A stretch of DNA of 64,000 bases from Tiliqua scincoides (lineage: Eukaryota > Chordata > Lepidosauria > Squamata > Scincidae), in NCBI RefSeq assembly GCF_035046505.1, contig NC_089830.1, positions 20,009,061-20,073,060 on the forward strand. Direction: 5' to 3'. Shown here piece by piece: positions 1-12,200 of this stretch. The notes under the pieces were generated by a model. That model saw nothing but the letters and a program-made list of their open reading frames with translations, ran no database searches and was not told where the DNA came from. The position numbers and the translations under genes are program-made. Numbering within the stretch: position 1 is the first letter of the stretch; each line of letters starts with the position of its first letter.

Positions 1-790
1 AACCAAACAGAACCACACGGATTCACGCACTCATTGTGAAATCCTGTGCCCATCTACTCAAAAGGAAAACCCATTGGTTTTCTTTGCCAGTGATGTCTCT
101 GCTAGTTACTTTCGGAGGTACTTTGAACAGGTGGACCATACAAAGTGCTACGGCAAAGGGCAGATCTTGAGAAACTCTGTATTAGAATGGACATTGGTAA
201 AAATGGCTTCCCCCTCTTTAATCTCACCGTCGGAACTTGAACACGTTACTTGTTTCAGACCTGCAAAGTTCTCATTATTTCTTCTATAAAAAAATTTTTT
301 TAAATACCCTATGGGGCAATTTTATCATCACTGGTGCCTTGAAAGCACCCACCCTTTTCAAAACAAGGGAAAGAAAATGATGCACGGAGGGGCTCAGTAG
401 TGACACCTTGTGGTCGGTTCTGTGAACTTTCTTTGTCATCGCATTGATGTGCGGGTTTTCAAATGTGTCACCTGCAGCATCATTTTCATGACTAATTGCT
501 GCTGCCTCCATGGAATTTCTACACTGCCCCTTTTCATTCTGTAGTAAACATCCGTGACATCTTGACTTCTCATCTGGCTAAACAACTGGGCTGGGGAAGG
601 GTGTGTGCTTCACCATTTCTAGGAAACTTGTGGCGTAAAGCCTTAGTCCTACTATACAGGTTCTGTATGCATGATGTAGTCTGTCTTACTCAGGGCCCAA
701 TCCTACCCAAATTTCCAGTGCTGGTGCAGTTGTGCCATGTCTCATCTCTCCCTGGGTTCAACACCCATGCTTTTTCCTCCTTCCCTTTGC
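1..790. other. No gene recognised
   Basis: Only short frames without domains. A short L2/MIR-like GATTGTAAGCTCCTTGGGGC follows at about 816. Confidence 0.6.
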
Positions 791-929
791 TATCTTCTCC
801 AAGTACCAAATTTTAGATTGTAAGCTCCTTGGGGCAGGGATTTACATAGTTCACGCCATCAGACTGTAGCTCCTGAAAGTTTATTTAGTTTAAAGTATTT
901 TTTAATCCCGCCTTTCTCCCCAAAGGGAT

Positions 930-1155
930 TTTATTTATTTTTATTTTTCATATTTTTATACCGCCCTTCCTTCAAAGAGCTCAGGACAGTATACACAGCT
1001 GCTCCCCTCACAACAGCCCTGTGAGGTAGGTGAGGCTGAGAGAAAGTGACTGGCCCAAGGTCACCCAGGAATCTTCGTAGCTGAGGGGGGATTTGAACCT
1101 GGATCTTCCAGTTCTGAGTCCACCTCCCAAACCACTACACCATCCTGGCTCCAAA
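930..1155 (-). mobile_element. tRNA-derived SINE
   Basis: On -, GAGCCAGGATGGTGTAGTGG with internal promoter-like boxes, then GTGACCTTGGGCCAGTCACT and an AT-rich tail. The same family recurs at 11619, 19384, 42617 and 50738. Confidence 0.85.
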
Positions 1156-1159
1156 GGCT

Positions 1160-3100
1160 TACAAAAAACAAATGCAAAAGTGCAAAAAAACATAAAATCA
1201 CAATTAAAAAAAAATTCTTATGTTCTTATGCTCTTCTTATGTTCTGTTTGCCATGGAGTTGAAATGTGACTGGCCAAAACTGTGCCCCTAAATTTTCCCC
1301 TTTGTGACTCTGAGTCAAACTCTCGCATTGTGATACATGCACAGCATGGCTTGGTATTCTTTTTAAAGCAGCGTGTGAATGTGTGTGTGTGGGGGGGGGG
1401 GAGGGATGGACTGTGAAACAAGGAGAAAATGAGATGAGTGGGTGGGGGGCTTTAGTAGCGTGCTTATAGCGTGGCTCTGATCTCAGTGACCATACCCCCA
1501 TGTGCTACTTGCATTGAAAAAAACAACAACAACTTGCAATACAAATAGAGCATGGGGATGCATTTGGGATCAGAACAATTATGGGGACAAAGCACTGAAG
1601 CCCTTGTGTGCCCTCCCCCCCTCCCAATTTCAGCCTGTTTCAGACCATATTCCCCACATATTAAAAACACACACTGGGTCATGTTATACATTACATTATA
1701 TGTAATTTGGCTCTCATTGCAGTTTATGGGGGTGGGGGATTTAAGATGGGATTCTACTGGTTGAGAACAATGGTCTAGTATCCTCCTTTTCATAGTGGAT
1801 GACCAAGATGACTTTAGAAGGTCTAGAAGCGGGCCATAAAGGCAATCATGCTCTCTATCTCGGTTGCCAGTAACTGGTATGTCTACATGACCTTTGGTGG
1901 ACCCCTTCCCCTCTTCAGATCCCCCTTTGAGCTACTGGCCACCACCACACCCTGGGGCAACAAATTCCATGCATGAATAATGTGTGTGCATTGTGGAGAC
2001 TTAGGAAAGCCCCCTACGCACTCCTCGGCTGTGTCCATGCCTTGGTTTGGCCTTGCATGGAGCGACTTCTCTTTGCGAGATGGGCAGATTTTGTAGAAGT
2101 GATAATTATAGACTGTTCAAAACAAGGGGAAGTGATGTGTCACTGGGAGGTGTAAAATGGGGAAGGGAACAGGGTGGTCTGTGGGTGACTCAGGTGGTCT
2201 CCAGCTTTCTTGCTGGAGGGGGGCAGAACCGGGGTCTGATGCATTCATAAGCAGGGGCAGGCTCCAGAGTTTCTGTGAACTTTGGTTTGCCCCCAAAGTG
2301 AAACCAGGAATGGTGGTGATAAGAAATCGAAAGCCTCTGCCACTCATCTCAGAACAGGACTCACTCCTGAAAGTTCTCTTTTGTTGTTCAGTGTCCGACA
2401 ACAGGCTTGCAGGCTGATTCATAGTGGGTTTTCCTTTGCTACACTGGCTGGAGGTATTTTGGTGCCCAAGGCAGCAACATTCAAATGACACTTCCCTTCT
2501 CTCCACTAATTACCATGAGGAGCATGAACACAATGTACATGGGAAGTTTTCCTGCAGACGGTCCACTGAAGATGAACAATAGGGCTTGTCCAGGGGAACT
2601 CCCTGCTGGATTGTGCCCCAGTGGGACAGACTTGACTATCTTTCACTCCGCCCCCTTGAATGGCAGCCCAAATCTGATATCTACAGTGGCCTCCTGACAT
2701 TCCTTAGAACCCACCACCAGGGCCTAGGAAAGGGGGGGGTGAATTTGTACCTGGGCCCAGAGTCAGAAAGGGGGCCCAGGAGCCGAAGGAGGGGGCCCAG
2801 AAATTTCCTGGGATCTGACATTTTCCTATCTATTCAGACTTGTTGCCCTCATGGGATGCTGGGGAAACTACCATGAGCATGCGGCTGCAGGTCAGTACCA
2901 AGCCATTTATGCTGGGCCATACATGACACTCCTCAACACAGTGACAAATCTGGGAGGAAACAGGTGTGCTACAGTAGCTCTTTTGCTTGTGGATCTGCTT
3001 GGTATGAAGGAGTGCTCCCCAACCTTGTTTTGCCCCTCCCTGCCTCCATTCTGCTCACCCCTTACCACCCCCTCCCGCTCTGTTTCACCCTTCTCCCTTT
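1160..3100. other. No gene recognised
   Basis: Short frames on both strands look like chance. A G-run at 1390-1402 and an AT-rich stretch are the only marked features. Confidence 0.55.
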
Positions 3101-3104
3101 GCAA

Positions 3105-3163
3105 AGGGACCCAAAAGAAACTTTGTACCCCCTGATAAAATTCCCCCCAGAAGCCCTGCCCAC
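3105..3163 (+). repeat. Unnamed repeat shared with 38390-38540
   Basis: GGGACCCAAAAGAAACTTTG and TACCCCCTGATAAAATTCC recur reversed at 38390-38460. Family unknown. Confidence 0.6.
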
Positions 3164-3683
3164 CCCAATGTCCAAGATCACCCCCCCCCCATGTCTAAAT
3201 ATCTAGATTATCTCTGTCTGTCTGTTACTGGCACACTTCAGTATCCTCACTGGGGGTGTACAGCTGCCATCAAAGGGAAGCAGGACATGGGTGCTGTGCA
3301 ATCGATCCTGATCACACTGGTCTTTTACAATGAAGCATTATGGGTAACCCCCTTTCCACCTACCCCATTGGTCATTTGCCTCTCCCAGGTGGCTCACTGG
3401 TTCGGGGTGGGACTTTGAAGTGACGTCAGGGGTTGGTCAGGTTTGTGAGTGATGCTGATTCATGAACATGGTCTATCAGTGGCAATAGTGGCATCCAATA
3501 CATCTTGAGGGGTATGCCATGACAGCTTTGCCCATAGCAAACTGGTGCTAGCATTAACCCAGGCAGAAGGAGGGGCAAGAATTGATGTCTAAATACTGTA
3601 TACAAAGTAAACATAGACTTTAGAAAACTCTGGCATAAAACAAGTGTTAATACTAAGGTTTTCGTGGCTGGATGAGTTACAAA

Positions 3684-3840
3684 CATAATTTAACATGTTG
3701 CTTGAGTCTTTAAGCCACAGATTAAAACACATTATAGGATCTAGTCCCAATGCTTCACTTTCAATGGAAAGCATATTCCACCCCTGAAGATGGGTGTTTA
3801 AATTTGTGGCTTAAAGACTTGAGCAACATGTTAAATTATG
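3684..3840. repeat. Fold-back inverted repeat, 47-bp arms
   Basis: Arms 3684-3730 and 3794-3840 are inverted copies differing at only about three positions, around a 63-base loop. The core is CTTTAAGCCACA. No family recognised. Confidence 0.85.
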
Positions 3841-4221
3841 TTTTAAAAACAAGTGTTAGTTTCCATATAGCCTGCCTTGCTCATAATGCTGGGTCTGGGC
3901 TACAGAAACAGCATTCTGTGTTGTAATACAGTGATAAATTTATGATGGCTCCAATAGATCATCTGACAGTGATTGGTTGAGCTGCCGTGATGTCATGGGA
4001 AGAACTTTCTGAGCCTTTTGGGTACAGGGGAAAAGTTACGGGTTTGTTTTACTGTGTAAGCCACCTTGTGAACGACTCCTTTTGAAAAGTGGTATGTAAG
4101 TATTCATAATAATGCTCCCAGATAACAGCAAGGTTTGCAACAAAGCAGAGAAGATATTGTGGGGGTGTGGGATGGGGGGGGGGGAGAAAGCTATTTCTGA
4201 TGCTGAGAGAATCACAGCACC

Positions 4222-4346
4222 AAAAGTCGTCTGATCTCGGAAGCTAAGCAAGGTCAGGCCTGGTTAGTACTTGGATGGGAGACCGCCTGGGAATAACGGG
4301 TGCTGTAGGCTTATACCATAGTCTTTTGAGACTGAAGGTTGCCAAC
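4222..4346 (+). mobile_element. 5S rRNA-derived SINE
   Basis: It holds CTGATCTCGGAAGCTAAGCA, GTTAGTACTTGGATGGGAGA and GGTGCTGTAGGCTT as in 5S rRNA, then the tail TTTTGAGACTGAAGGTTGCC. The 5' part is missing. Confidence 0.9.
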
Positions 4347-4894
4347 CATAATAAATATGAATGTATAAATTAGTCATTTGACAATCCTTTTTTTTTATTT
4401 TCACATGAAAAATCACTTCAGGAGGGGATGATGTGGGGTCAAGAAAAATGCATGACTTTAGCTCTTGCGCTTAACCGGGGGGGTGGGGCTTAACCAGATG
4501 CTAAAGGTGGGGTTTTACATATACCGGGGACCTATGGCCCTGGAGAGGCTCATCCATGAACTCAGGCAACACACCAGCCATCCTCTGACGGCTCTGCGTC
4601 TTCTACCTGTTGCTTTCCACTGCTGCCTGTAAGCCGGGGCACCATATCAGGGGCCGAGGCATCCCAGAATTGTAAATCAGTCCTGGGGGAGGCTGATCTG
4701 CTATGGCTACTTCCCCCGTGTCGTCCCAATGACACCTAGGGCACAAGCCTAACCAGGTCTACTCAGAAGTAAGTCCTATTTTGTTCAATGGGGCTTACTC
4801 TCAGGAAAGTGTGGTTAGGATTGCAGTCCTGTGGCTTTTTTAGCCACTGGGGGCGGGGAGCAATCCATCCTTTTCTTTTCTGGGTGCCGTTTTA

Positions 4895-5027
4895 ATGGTT
4901 GGTTACCTTCAGTCTCGAAAGACTATGGTATATAAGCCTACAGCACCCGGTATTCCAAGGTGGTCTCCCATCCAAGAACTAACCAGGCCTGACCCTGCTT
5001 AGCTTCTAAGATCAGACGAGATCTCCC
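4895..5027 (-). mobile_element. 5S rRNA-derived SINE
   Basis: Same layout as the copy at 4222 but on -. The tail lies at 4895-4932 and the 5S body ends near 5027. Confidence 0.9.
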
Positions 5028-5354
5028 ACATGTTCTCCCCCCCCCCATCTAGTGTTCCCTGCCTGCCGTGTTCCCCCTCCAAACTGCTACCGAAGCAGCT
5101 TTCCCCACCGCAAGACCAAAACCTCACGGAAGGAAAATAGTGGCTGGTTTGCATGTGGGGAGATTTTGAGCAGGGAAATGGGAAGTGAGGATAGCGTGAT
5201 AGGCCTCCACCACCAAGGCGCCATTAAGTGTTTCTTTTGAAAGGGTCGTTAGATGATCGTGACGTACCCTCCTGCTGTGCAATGTGAAATACAGCCTGGA
5301 GATTGCGTCTCAAATGTTGAGCTGCGTGAGAAGGACTGGGAAATCTCAAGCTTC

Positions 5355-5735
5355 CCTTCACAGCATAAGAACATAAGAAGAGCCCTGCTGGATCAGGCCA
5401 AAGGCCCATCTAGTCCAACTTCCTGTATCCCACAATGGCCTGCCAGATGCCTCGAGGAGCCCACAAGATACCTGCATCCTGTTGCCACTTCCTTGCACTT
5501 GGCCTTCAGATATAGCCCACTTCTAAAACCAGGAGGTTGCGTATACCCATCATGGCTTGTAACGTGTTGTGATGTCCATCTGTCTGTCCAATCCCCTTTG
5601 AACGGCGTCGAGGCCAGATGTCATCACCGCATCCTGTGGCAAGGAGTTCCTCATATCCGATGCTTGGTAAAGAGATATTTTCTTTTGTCCTCACTCTCTC
5701 GGCACTCAATTTTAGTGGATGAGCAGAAGGGGGAA
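5355..5735 (-). mobile_element. CR1 LINE 3' part
   Basis: On + it begins CATAAGAACATAAGAAGAGC, the reversed CR1 tail, then CTGGATCAGGCCAAAGGCCC; further on - the C-terminal RT relic is recognisable (ATATGAGGAACTCCTTGCCA). Confidence 0.85.
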
Positions 5736-5957
5736 GGCCCCGCCCAGGTGTGTTCTGCTGTCTGTTGATCCCATTTACTGGGTCCAGTCTCCACATAGCT
5801 GTCAAGGCCTGGACTGGGTTATTAACGACTCTGTGGAAGGGTTCTTCTCAACACATGCTTGCAACGCACGCTTTCTTTAGGTCAAGTGAAGAGAGAACAA
5901 GGGGAGGCTGGGTTGAACCAACGGAATTCAGGCCCCAATCCTATCCAACTGTCTTGT

Positions 5958-6340
5958 ATGCTCCCTGGGGCATTTGGTGGGCCGCTGCGAGATACAGGAA
6001 GCTGGACTAGATGGGCCTATGGCCTGATCCAGTGGGGCTGTTCTTATGTTTTTAACTACAATTCCCAGGAGGCCTTGCAGGTCTTCTTGTTATCTGGTGT
6101 GCTCCCTGGGGCATTTGGTGGGCCGCTGTGAGATACAGGAAGCTGGACTAGATGGGCCTATGGCCTGAGCCAGTGGGGCTGTTCTTATGTTCTTAACTAC
6201 AATTCCCAGGAAGCCTTGCAGGTCTCTTGTTATCTGGTGTGCTCCCTGGGGCATTTGGTGGGCCACTGTGAGATACAGGAAGCCAGACTAGATGGGCCTA
6301 TAGCCTGATCCAGTGGGGCCATTTTTATGTTCTTATAACT
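5958..6340 (+). repeat. Three tandem CR1 3' tails, about 140-bp unit
   Basis: Each unit holds GTGCTCCCTGGGGCATTTGG to TTCTTATGTT; units are joined by ACTACAATTCCCAGGA (6055-6068 and 6196-6209) and CCTTGCAGGTC. Confidence 0.85.
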
Positions 6341-6723
6341 GCAATGCAGCCCCAAGGGAGCAAAACAAATGTTCCCTTAAGTTGGGGAGTCCTCTGTGAT
6401 TGCCCCCCGCACTGCAGGATATAGTGCACGCTCCTTTGGCATGGCAGCACCAGTGCTGGAAAGTCGGATAGGAATGGGAGACGAATTCGGGCTTTGCATA
6501 ATCCTTCTGGGACTTCTTTCAAGGGGTGTTAGTGGGTTTGAACTTCTCAGGCAAACAAAGTCTTTGATTTTCCCTTCCTACCTCATCTTCTCATGATCTG
6601 CGATGACTTTTGACCTCTGCTGATCTGAGGTATTGAGCCGTCCACTCGTGAATATCTGGGCAGCTGAGATTTCAGGCTCCTGGGGTGTGTTTGGAGAATT
6701 GAGGAACCCAAAGTTTCCGCTAT

Positions 6724-6843
6724 GGTTGTTTGGCAACCTTCAGTCTCAAAAGACTATGGTATAAGCCTACAGCACCCAGTATTCCCAGGTGGTCTCCCAT
6801 CCAAGAACTAACCAGACCTGACCCTGCTTAGCTTCCAAGATCA
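6724..6843 (-). mobile_element. 5S rRNA-derived SINE, 5'-truncated
   Basis: The body stops at AGATC, the same point where multimeric copies are joined. Confidence 0.88.
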
Positions 6844-7716
6844 TGATATTTCTAAACCCCTTTTCTTAATAGACTCCAGGCAGTTTACGCAGGCAAGCTG
6901 AACACAAATCAGTTTTTCAATGGGTTTTTTACAAGTATTATTCCATGAGACAGTCTCACAGAACCTCCATGGCCATTGTCATCATCCTGGCTGCCGGATC
7001 TTGTGCTTTCCCAGCTCTCGTCAGCAGCTGCAACCGAACTTCTGAACAGCCTCAGGCAGTGCAGTCCTGACTTGTGCTGGAACAGGTAGGCCAGTGGGCC
7101 TGCGCTGTATCCAGCGCAAGGCTTGGGCTGCAAGTGGCTCAGCCAGGGGCAAGGGGAATCGCTTCCCTTTACCATGGGGAGAGCCACTGCAGTCCCAATG
7201 GGGCTACTCATCTGCTCTACCTCTGGAGGTGGTGCAAATCTGGGACTGACCAGGAATGGGTTAGGATCTGGTGTAACTGCCGAATCCTGGCCTCAGCTCC
7301 CGCTTCCTGCTCACCCACCCCAGGAACAGCCTCTGTCTGCCCTCCCCATTCCTCTCCATCCTCCCCCCACACACCCCAGACCCCTGTGTTGGCCAAGCTT
7401 GGCAGACACAAACACACCTGTCCCTGGGGTCCATACCAGTGCAAGTTTGTGCGCCGCCACAGAAAGCAAAGCACTTTTGCGACACTCCCGGGCCACTCCC
7501 GGGCCAAACATCTGGTCTGGATTGTTCCCTCAGTTTCTCAACATCCCATCCAGACAACCAATCCTGCTTAGCTTTTTCAGGCAAGGTGACAGCTCAACCC
7601 CCCAGGTACCACACATCCTGCCCTGTTCACATTTGGTTCTGTTACAATGTTTCAGATTGGTTGTTGCTTGTGTAGTGTATGGGCCAGTAATTCGGGCACT
7701 GGAGCAGGCATCTCAG

Positions 7717-7875
7717 GTTGGTTGGGTTGGTTGGCAACCTTCAGTCTCGAAAGACTATGGTGTAAGCCTACAGCACCCAGTATTCCCAGGCGGTCCCCCA
7801 TCCAAGTACTAACCAGGCCTGACCCTGCTTAGCTTCCGAGATCAGACGAGATTGGGTATGTGCAGAGTAACAGTT
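7717..7875 (-). mobile_element. 5S rRNA-derived SINE
   Basis: A near full copy, preceded by GGTTGG repeats and continuing to TGTGCAGAGTAACAG. Confidence 0.92.
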
Positions 7876-8606
7876 GGGTTGGATGGTAGTAAAGGGCTCC
7901 CACCACCTTGAGGACTCTTCCAACTGATTCCTGATGCTCTCTAGCACCCAGTTGCAGCAACGGTGGAATAATGTTTCTAGGGAGCAGATTGAGGAGAGTT
8001 GTCCGTGGCATCCTAGCTAGTGTCTACTGCACCTTCCCTCTTCCATCACCTGATAAGCGCCCCCAGGTTGAGGCTTACTTGGCAACAGGGAGGGAAGAAA
8101 GCAGCCACAACATGGGGGGAAATGCAGGATTTTGTTTTATGGCTTCCAATGCTGGTACTGGCAGGTATTACTTCTATGGTGCCATCAGCATTGGCACACT
8201 GACATCTATGGTCTTCTCTTGTGACTTCGCTTCTGGAAACTCTGTTGGGTTCTGTGGCTCTGTTTCTAGGGCAACTGTCTCTAGTAATGAATTGTCTCTC
8301 TCTTCCTCCACCAGCAGAGCCATTTGTTACTACAGTTGCCCTAGGCACAGAGCCATAGAACCTGGACGAGTTTTTTCAGCTATGTTCAACTACTATGCTC
8401 CAAACCTCCACACTGCACCTTTCATGCTGCTCCAAGGCACAGCAGTTGAAAATCACTGGTATACTTGATGCTTTACAGAGCATCATTGACAAGAATGAGA
8501 GACTCTTGTCCCCAAGGACAGCCCACATTTTGTTAGTAGTGCAGGGGGATGACAGATGGAGGAGATGAGGGCGATGTAACCATATATGCTGGATGAGCAT
8601 GGAGTT

Positions 8607-8762
8607 GGTTGGTTGGTTGGCAACCTTCAGTCTGGAAAGACTATGGTATAAGCCTACAGCACCCGGTATTCCCAAGCGGTCTCCCATCCAAGTACTAACC
8701 TAGCCTGACCCTGCTTAGCTTCTGAGATCAGATGAGATTGGGCATGTGTAGAGTAACAGTTG
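8607..8762 (-). mobile_element. 5S rRNA-derived SINE
   Basis: A near full copy with three GGTT repeats at the tail side, continuing to TGTGTAGAGTAACAG. Confidence 0.92.
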
Positions 8763-9220
8763 CTGCATGGAGACCCTGTGCTGTTAAGGGGGGGGGGGCA
8801 CTCCTGGTGTAGAGGATGCACCTGTTTTTGAAAGCCACAGATTGCCAAGTGAACGGGAAGAACCTGCCCTTGTTTGCTTCGGTGCCTTCAAGAGCAGGTT
8901 CCCTCTGCAGAAATGAGCAGGTGAAGCTTTTTCCAGCATGGCAATCAACATTATCATCCCTGCTATCTGCAGATCAAGGTGCTGATAAAGGCACAGTAGC
9001 AGGGTTCCTTTTAAAACAATGGCAACCCTGTTCTTCTCCAACCTGCTACAGGATAAGTAGTGTTTGCTAACAGCTAAACCACAACGGGGCAGTTTCCTTG
9101 TGGCTGACATGTGACTCCAGACATCTTCCCACATCCTGCTCTGCCATCTCAGGCTAAGGGAACTTCTCTTCAGATCCTCACATCTGCCTGCTTAATCCAG
9201 AGGGCAGGCTCAGAAGGACC

Positions 9221-12200
9221 ATGTGGGGATTCACTTTTTCCATTCTCTGCCTCTTGATCGGTGAGTGTCTTCAGAAATTTCCTAAGAGGTTGGAGCATCA
9301 CCTTGGGACTCCTAATGTGGCCCTTTAAGCTTGTGTCCCATGCAGCTCCTGTGTTTTTCCCCACAAATCCCTTCATTTTAATTTTGCTTGCTCTGTGTTG
9401 GGGGCCTAATTGATCTCTGTCGCTCTCTACCTCCTTATCTTGCTTAACCTCATGTCAGTTCCCCCTGTGTGACTAATGAAAAGAGATTGATTTCTTTTAA
9501 GAAGGGCCATTGCTTTGCTCCCGCTGCAGGCGCATGGTTCCCATATTTGATCCCATTAGGGCGGTGGTTCTCACATGTTTAGCACCCACTTTTTAGAATG
9601 AAAATCTGTCGGGACCCACCAGAAGTGATGTCATGACCAGAAGTGAAATCATCGAGCAGGAAAAATTTTTAACAATCCTAGGCTGCAGTCCTACCCACAC
9701 TTAACCCGGGAGTAAGCCCCATTTACTGTCATTGTTAAAAGCATATACATAGTAGCCTGTTAAAAGTACAGATCTGTACATGTCCCCAAATGCAGTCACA
9801 TACATTGGTAGCATCAAGTCTGATATATTAAAATTAAAAAAAATTGAAATGAATGGGGACCCACCTGAAATTGGCTCGCAACCCACCTAGCGGGTCCCAA
9901 CCCACAGTTTGAGAAATGCTGCATTAGGGATTTAGATTAGGAAGGTCTCAGGAAGGCCTTTTCCCTGAAATTTGGGGGGGGGGGCAGCCGCCCAATTCAT
10001 TTGGAGAGGTCAGCACTGAAGTGAAATTGACCAATGGTCTGTCACAATATGTGCTAGTGCTTCAGGCTTTGCTAACCTTCAGCTTCTTGCACCCTATTGA
10101 GATGTTTGACATGGAGCAAGAAAACTCTGTGCAAAGAGACAACACCAGTCTATGTGCTGGGGTCCCCACTGTGAACTTCACATGCTTCTTGAACTTGAAG
10201 CCATTTCTGCCCAACGTTGCATATATGCAACAGAGATCAAATGTATACACCTGTGGGCTGGGCAGAAATAGGTTAATGCAGCACTGCCACGTAGTCACTG
10301 AACTCCTGATTTGTCCCATGTCACGTGGAGTTCCATGCACCGGAGATGCCTCTCTGTGTGATGTGATCTTCCCGCCATGGAAGACTCTCTGCGCATTATG
10401 GCCACTGGTTGCTTTTGGCATGTGTACACTGACTGGCTCTAGGCCTGAGCAGCCACAAGGTTGCATACTCTTGGTGGCTTGCTACAGTTGTGAAATTCCT
10501 TTCCACCTTGAAGGTCTCTCCTCCCAAGCTGGAGCTTCTTGGCAAACCTTTTCCTTGGCAAATCCTTTTCAGTTGGGTTCTCTTTTTAATGCCCCAGAAG
10601 AGATTGGCTCAGATTTTCTTGCCATCTTAGGGCTAGAGACAGTGCAGTATATGGTTAGAGCATATACTCTGCACCCCACTGGCTTTTCGGCTTTAACTTT
10701 TGGTAGAGTGGATATATCTCAATGCAGTTTGTTTCATTGCATTCTGCATGGAAATTCACATTGAAGGATATATAACATGATGTTATTTTTTGAAAAGAGC
10801 AAGATTTTGGTTAGTAGTGGTGTCACCCCCTCCCCCGGTGTGTGTTGCCCAGTGAGGCTCACACCCCTCTAGCGATTACACTGGCTGTTCTCTTGGTCTC
10901 AGTGTCCCCGTTGGCAAAATGGAGACAAATCTTCTGAATCACCTTGCACTGTCGTAAGGATTTCTGGTTGGTTGGTTGGCAACCTTCAGTCTCGAAAGAC
11001 TACGATATAAGCCTACAGCACCCAGTATTCCCAAGCGGTCTCCCATCCAAGTACTAACCAGGCCTGACCCTGCTTAGCTTCTGAGATCAGACGAGATCAG
11101 GCATGTGCAGGGATTTCTATGAGGCTATTAGATTACATCCCCTTACTGCAAGGAGTTAAGGCAGTTTATAATGCCGAATGAGGCAGTTCCAACCATGGTA
11201 GGGGGTGATGGCGGCCACCCCGTCCTCCCACCTCTCCTAGGCTGCTTCTCCTTCCACTCTTTGGATTAAAAAATAAACTGGGGAATGGAGAGGAAGAGGC
11301 AGTGCAGTGGTGTGGAGGAGCAATGATTTGGTGGAGTGATGGCAGCTGGTATACGAGGGCAGCATTTGGAATATGCTTCAAGTGACAGCAGGTTCCAGGC
11401 TGGACCTCAGCTAAGGGTAGCAGACAGGGTTCCTCCCTGTTTTATCTTCTTGGTGTCCCTGAGAGGTGGCTTAGGTTGAGAGAGAGCCACAAACCCAAAG
11501 TCCTGCAGAGAGCTTTATGACTGAGCATGGGTCAGATTTGGAACCTGGGTCCAGGTCCAACATGCCTTCACTGACCCTGACACCAGGAGTGCTTTTAATT
11601 CTCAACAGAAGTGTATCCTGAGAGCCAGGGTGGTGCAGTGATTCAGGAGTTGGACTCAGACCTGGATGAGCCAGGTTCAAATCTCTGCTCAGCCACAAAG
11701 CTTCCTGGATGACCTTGGGCAAGTCACTCTCTCTCAGCCTCACCTACCTCACAGGGTTGTCATGAGGACAAAAGGGGGGGAGGAACTATGTACAGCATCC
11801 TGAGCTCCTTGGAGGAAGAGTGGTACAAGAATATGAAGAATAAATAAAGATAAGTGTTCCATCATCACTGCACAGGGTTTATTATTGTTGTGCCACGTGA
11901 TCCCCGTTTCGTCCTGATCTGTTCGGGTAAACAAAGTTTAGTGAAACTCCATGCACCTCTGTTTGTGAGCAAAGAGAAGGGGTCTCCCTTTTCAAAGCTG
12001 TGTCCTCCAGAGCATGGCAGGGTTTGTCCACGTCTTGGAGGAACTGAAACTCTTGGTGGAAAATGTTCTCGCCTGTGTCCGGTGAGAGGAAGAGTGGGAG
12101 GGCAAGAGGGTGTTGCAAGAGGAAGTAAGAACTGGCAGAAAAATAAATTACATGTGCTGCAGCCTCTCCATCTCTTGCTGGCTCAACACCATCCAGTATT

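Noticed and set aside
4222-4346. Genuine 5S rRNA gene
   Set aside because: All 5S-like copies lack a complete gene and carry the LINE-type tail, so they are SINEs.
5253-5768. 171-codon open frame on +
   Set aside because: It is the antisense of a CR1 tail.
7123-7812. 229-codon open frame on +
   Set aside because: It covers a GC-rich interspersed repeat and ends inside a 5S-SINE; copies elsewhere lack the frame.
10021-10764. 247-codon open frame on +
   Set aside because: It runs through a TTAA miniature and a MITE, shows no domain, and lies in HCST intron 1; chance frame.
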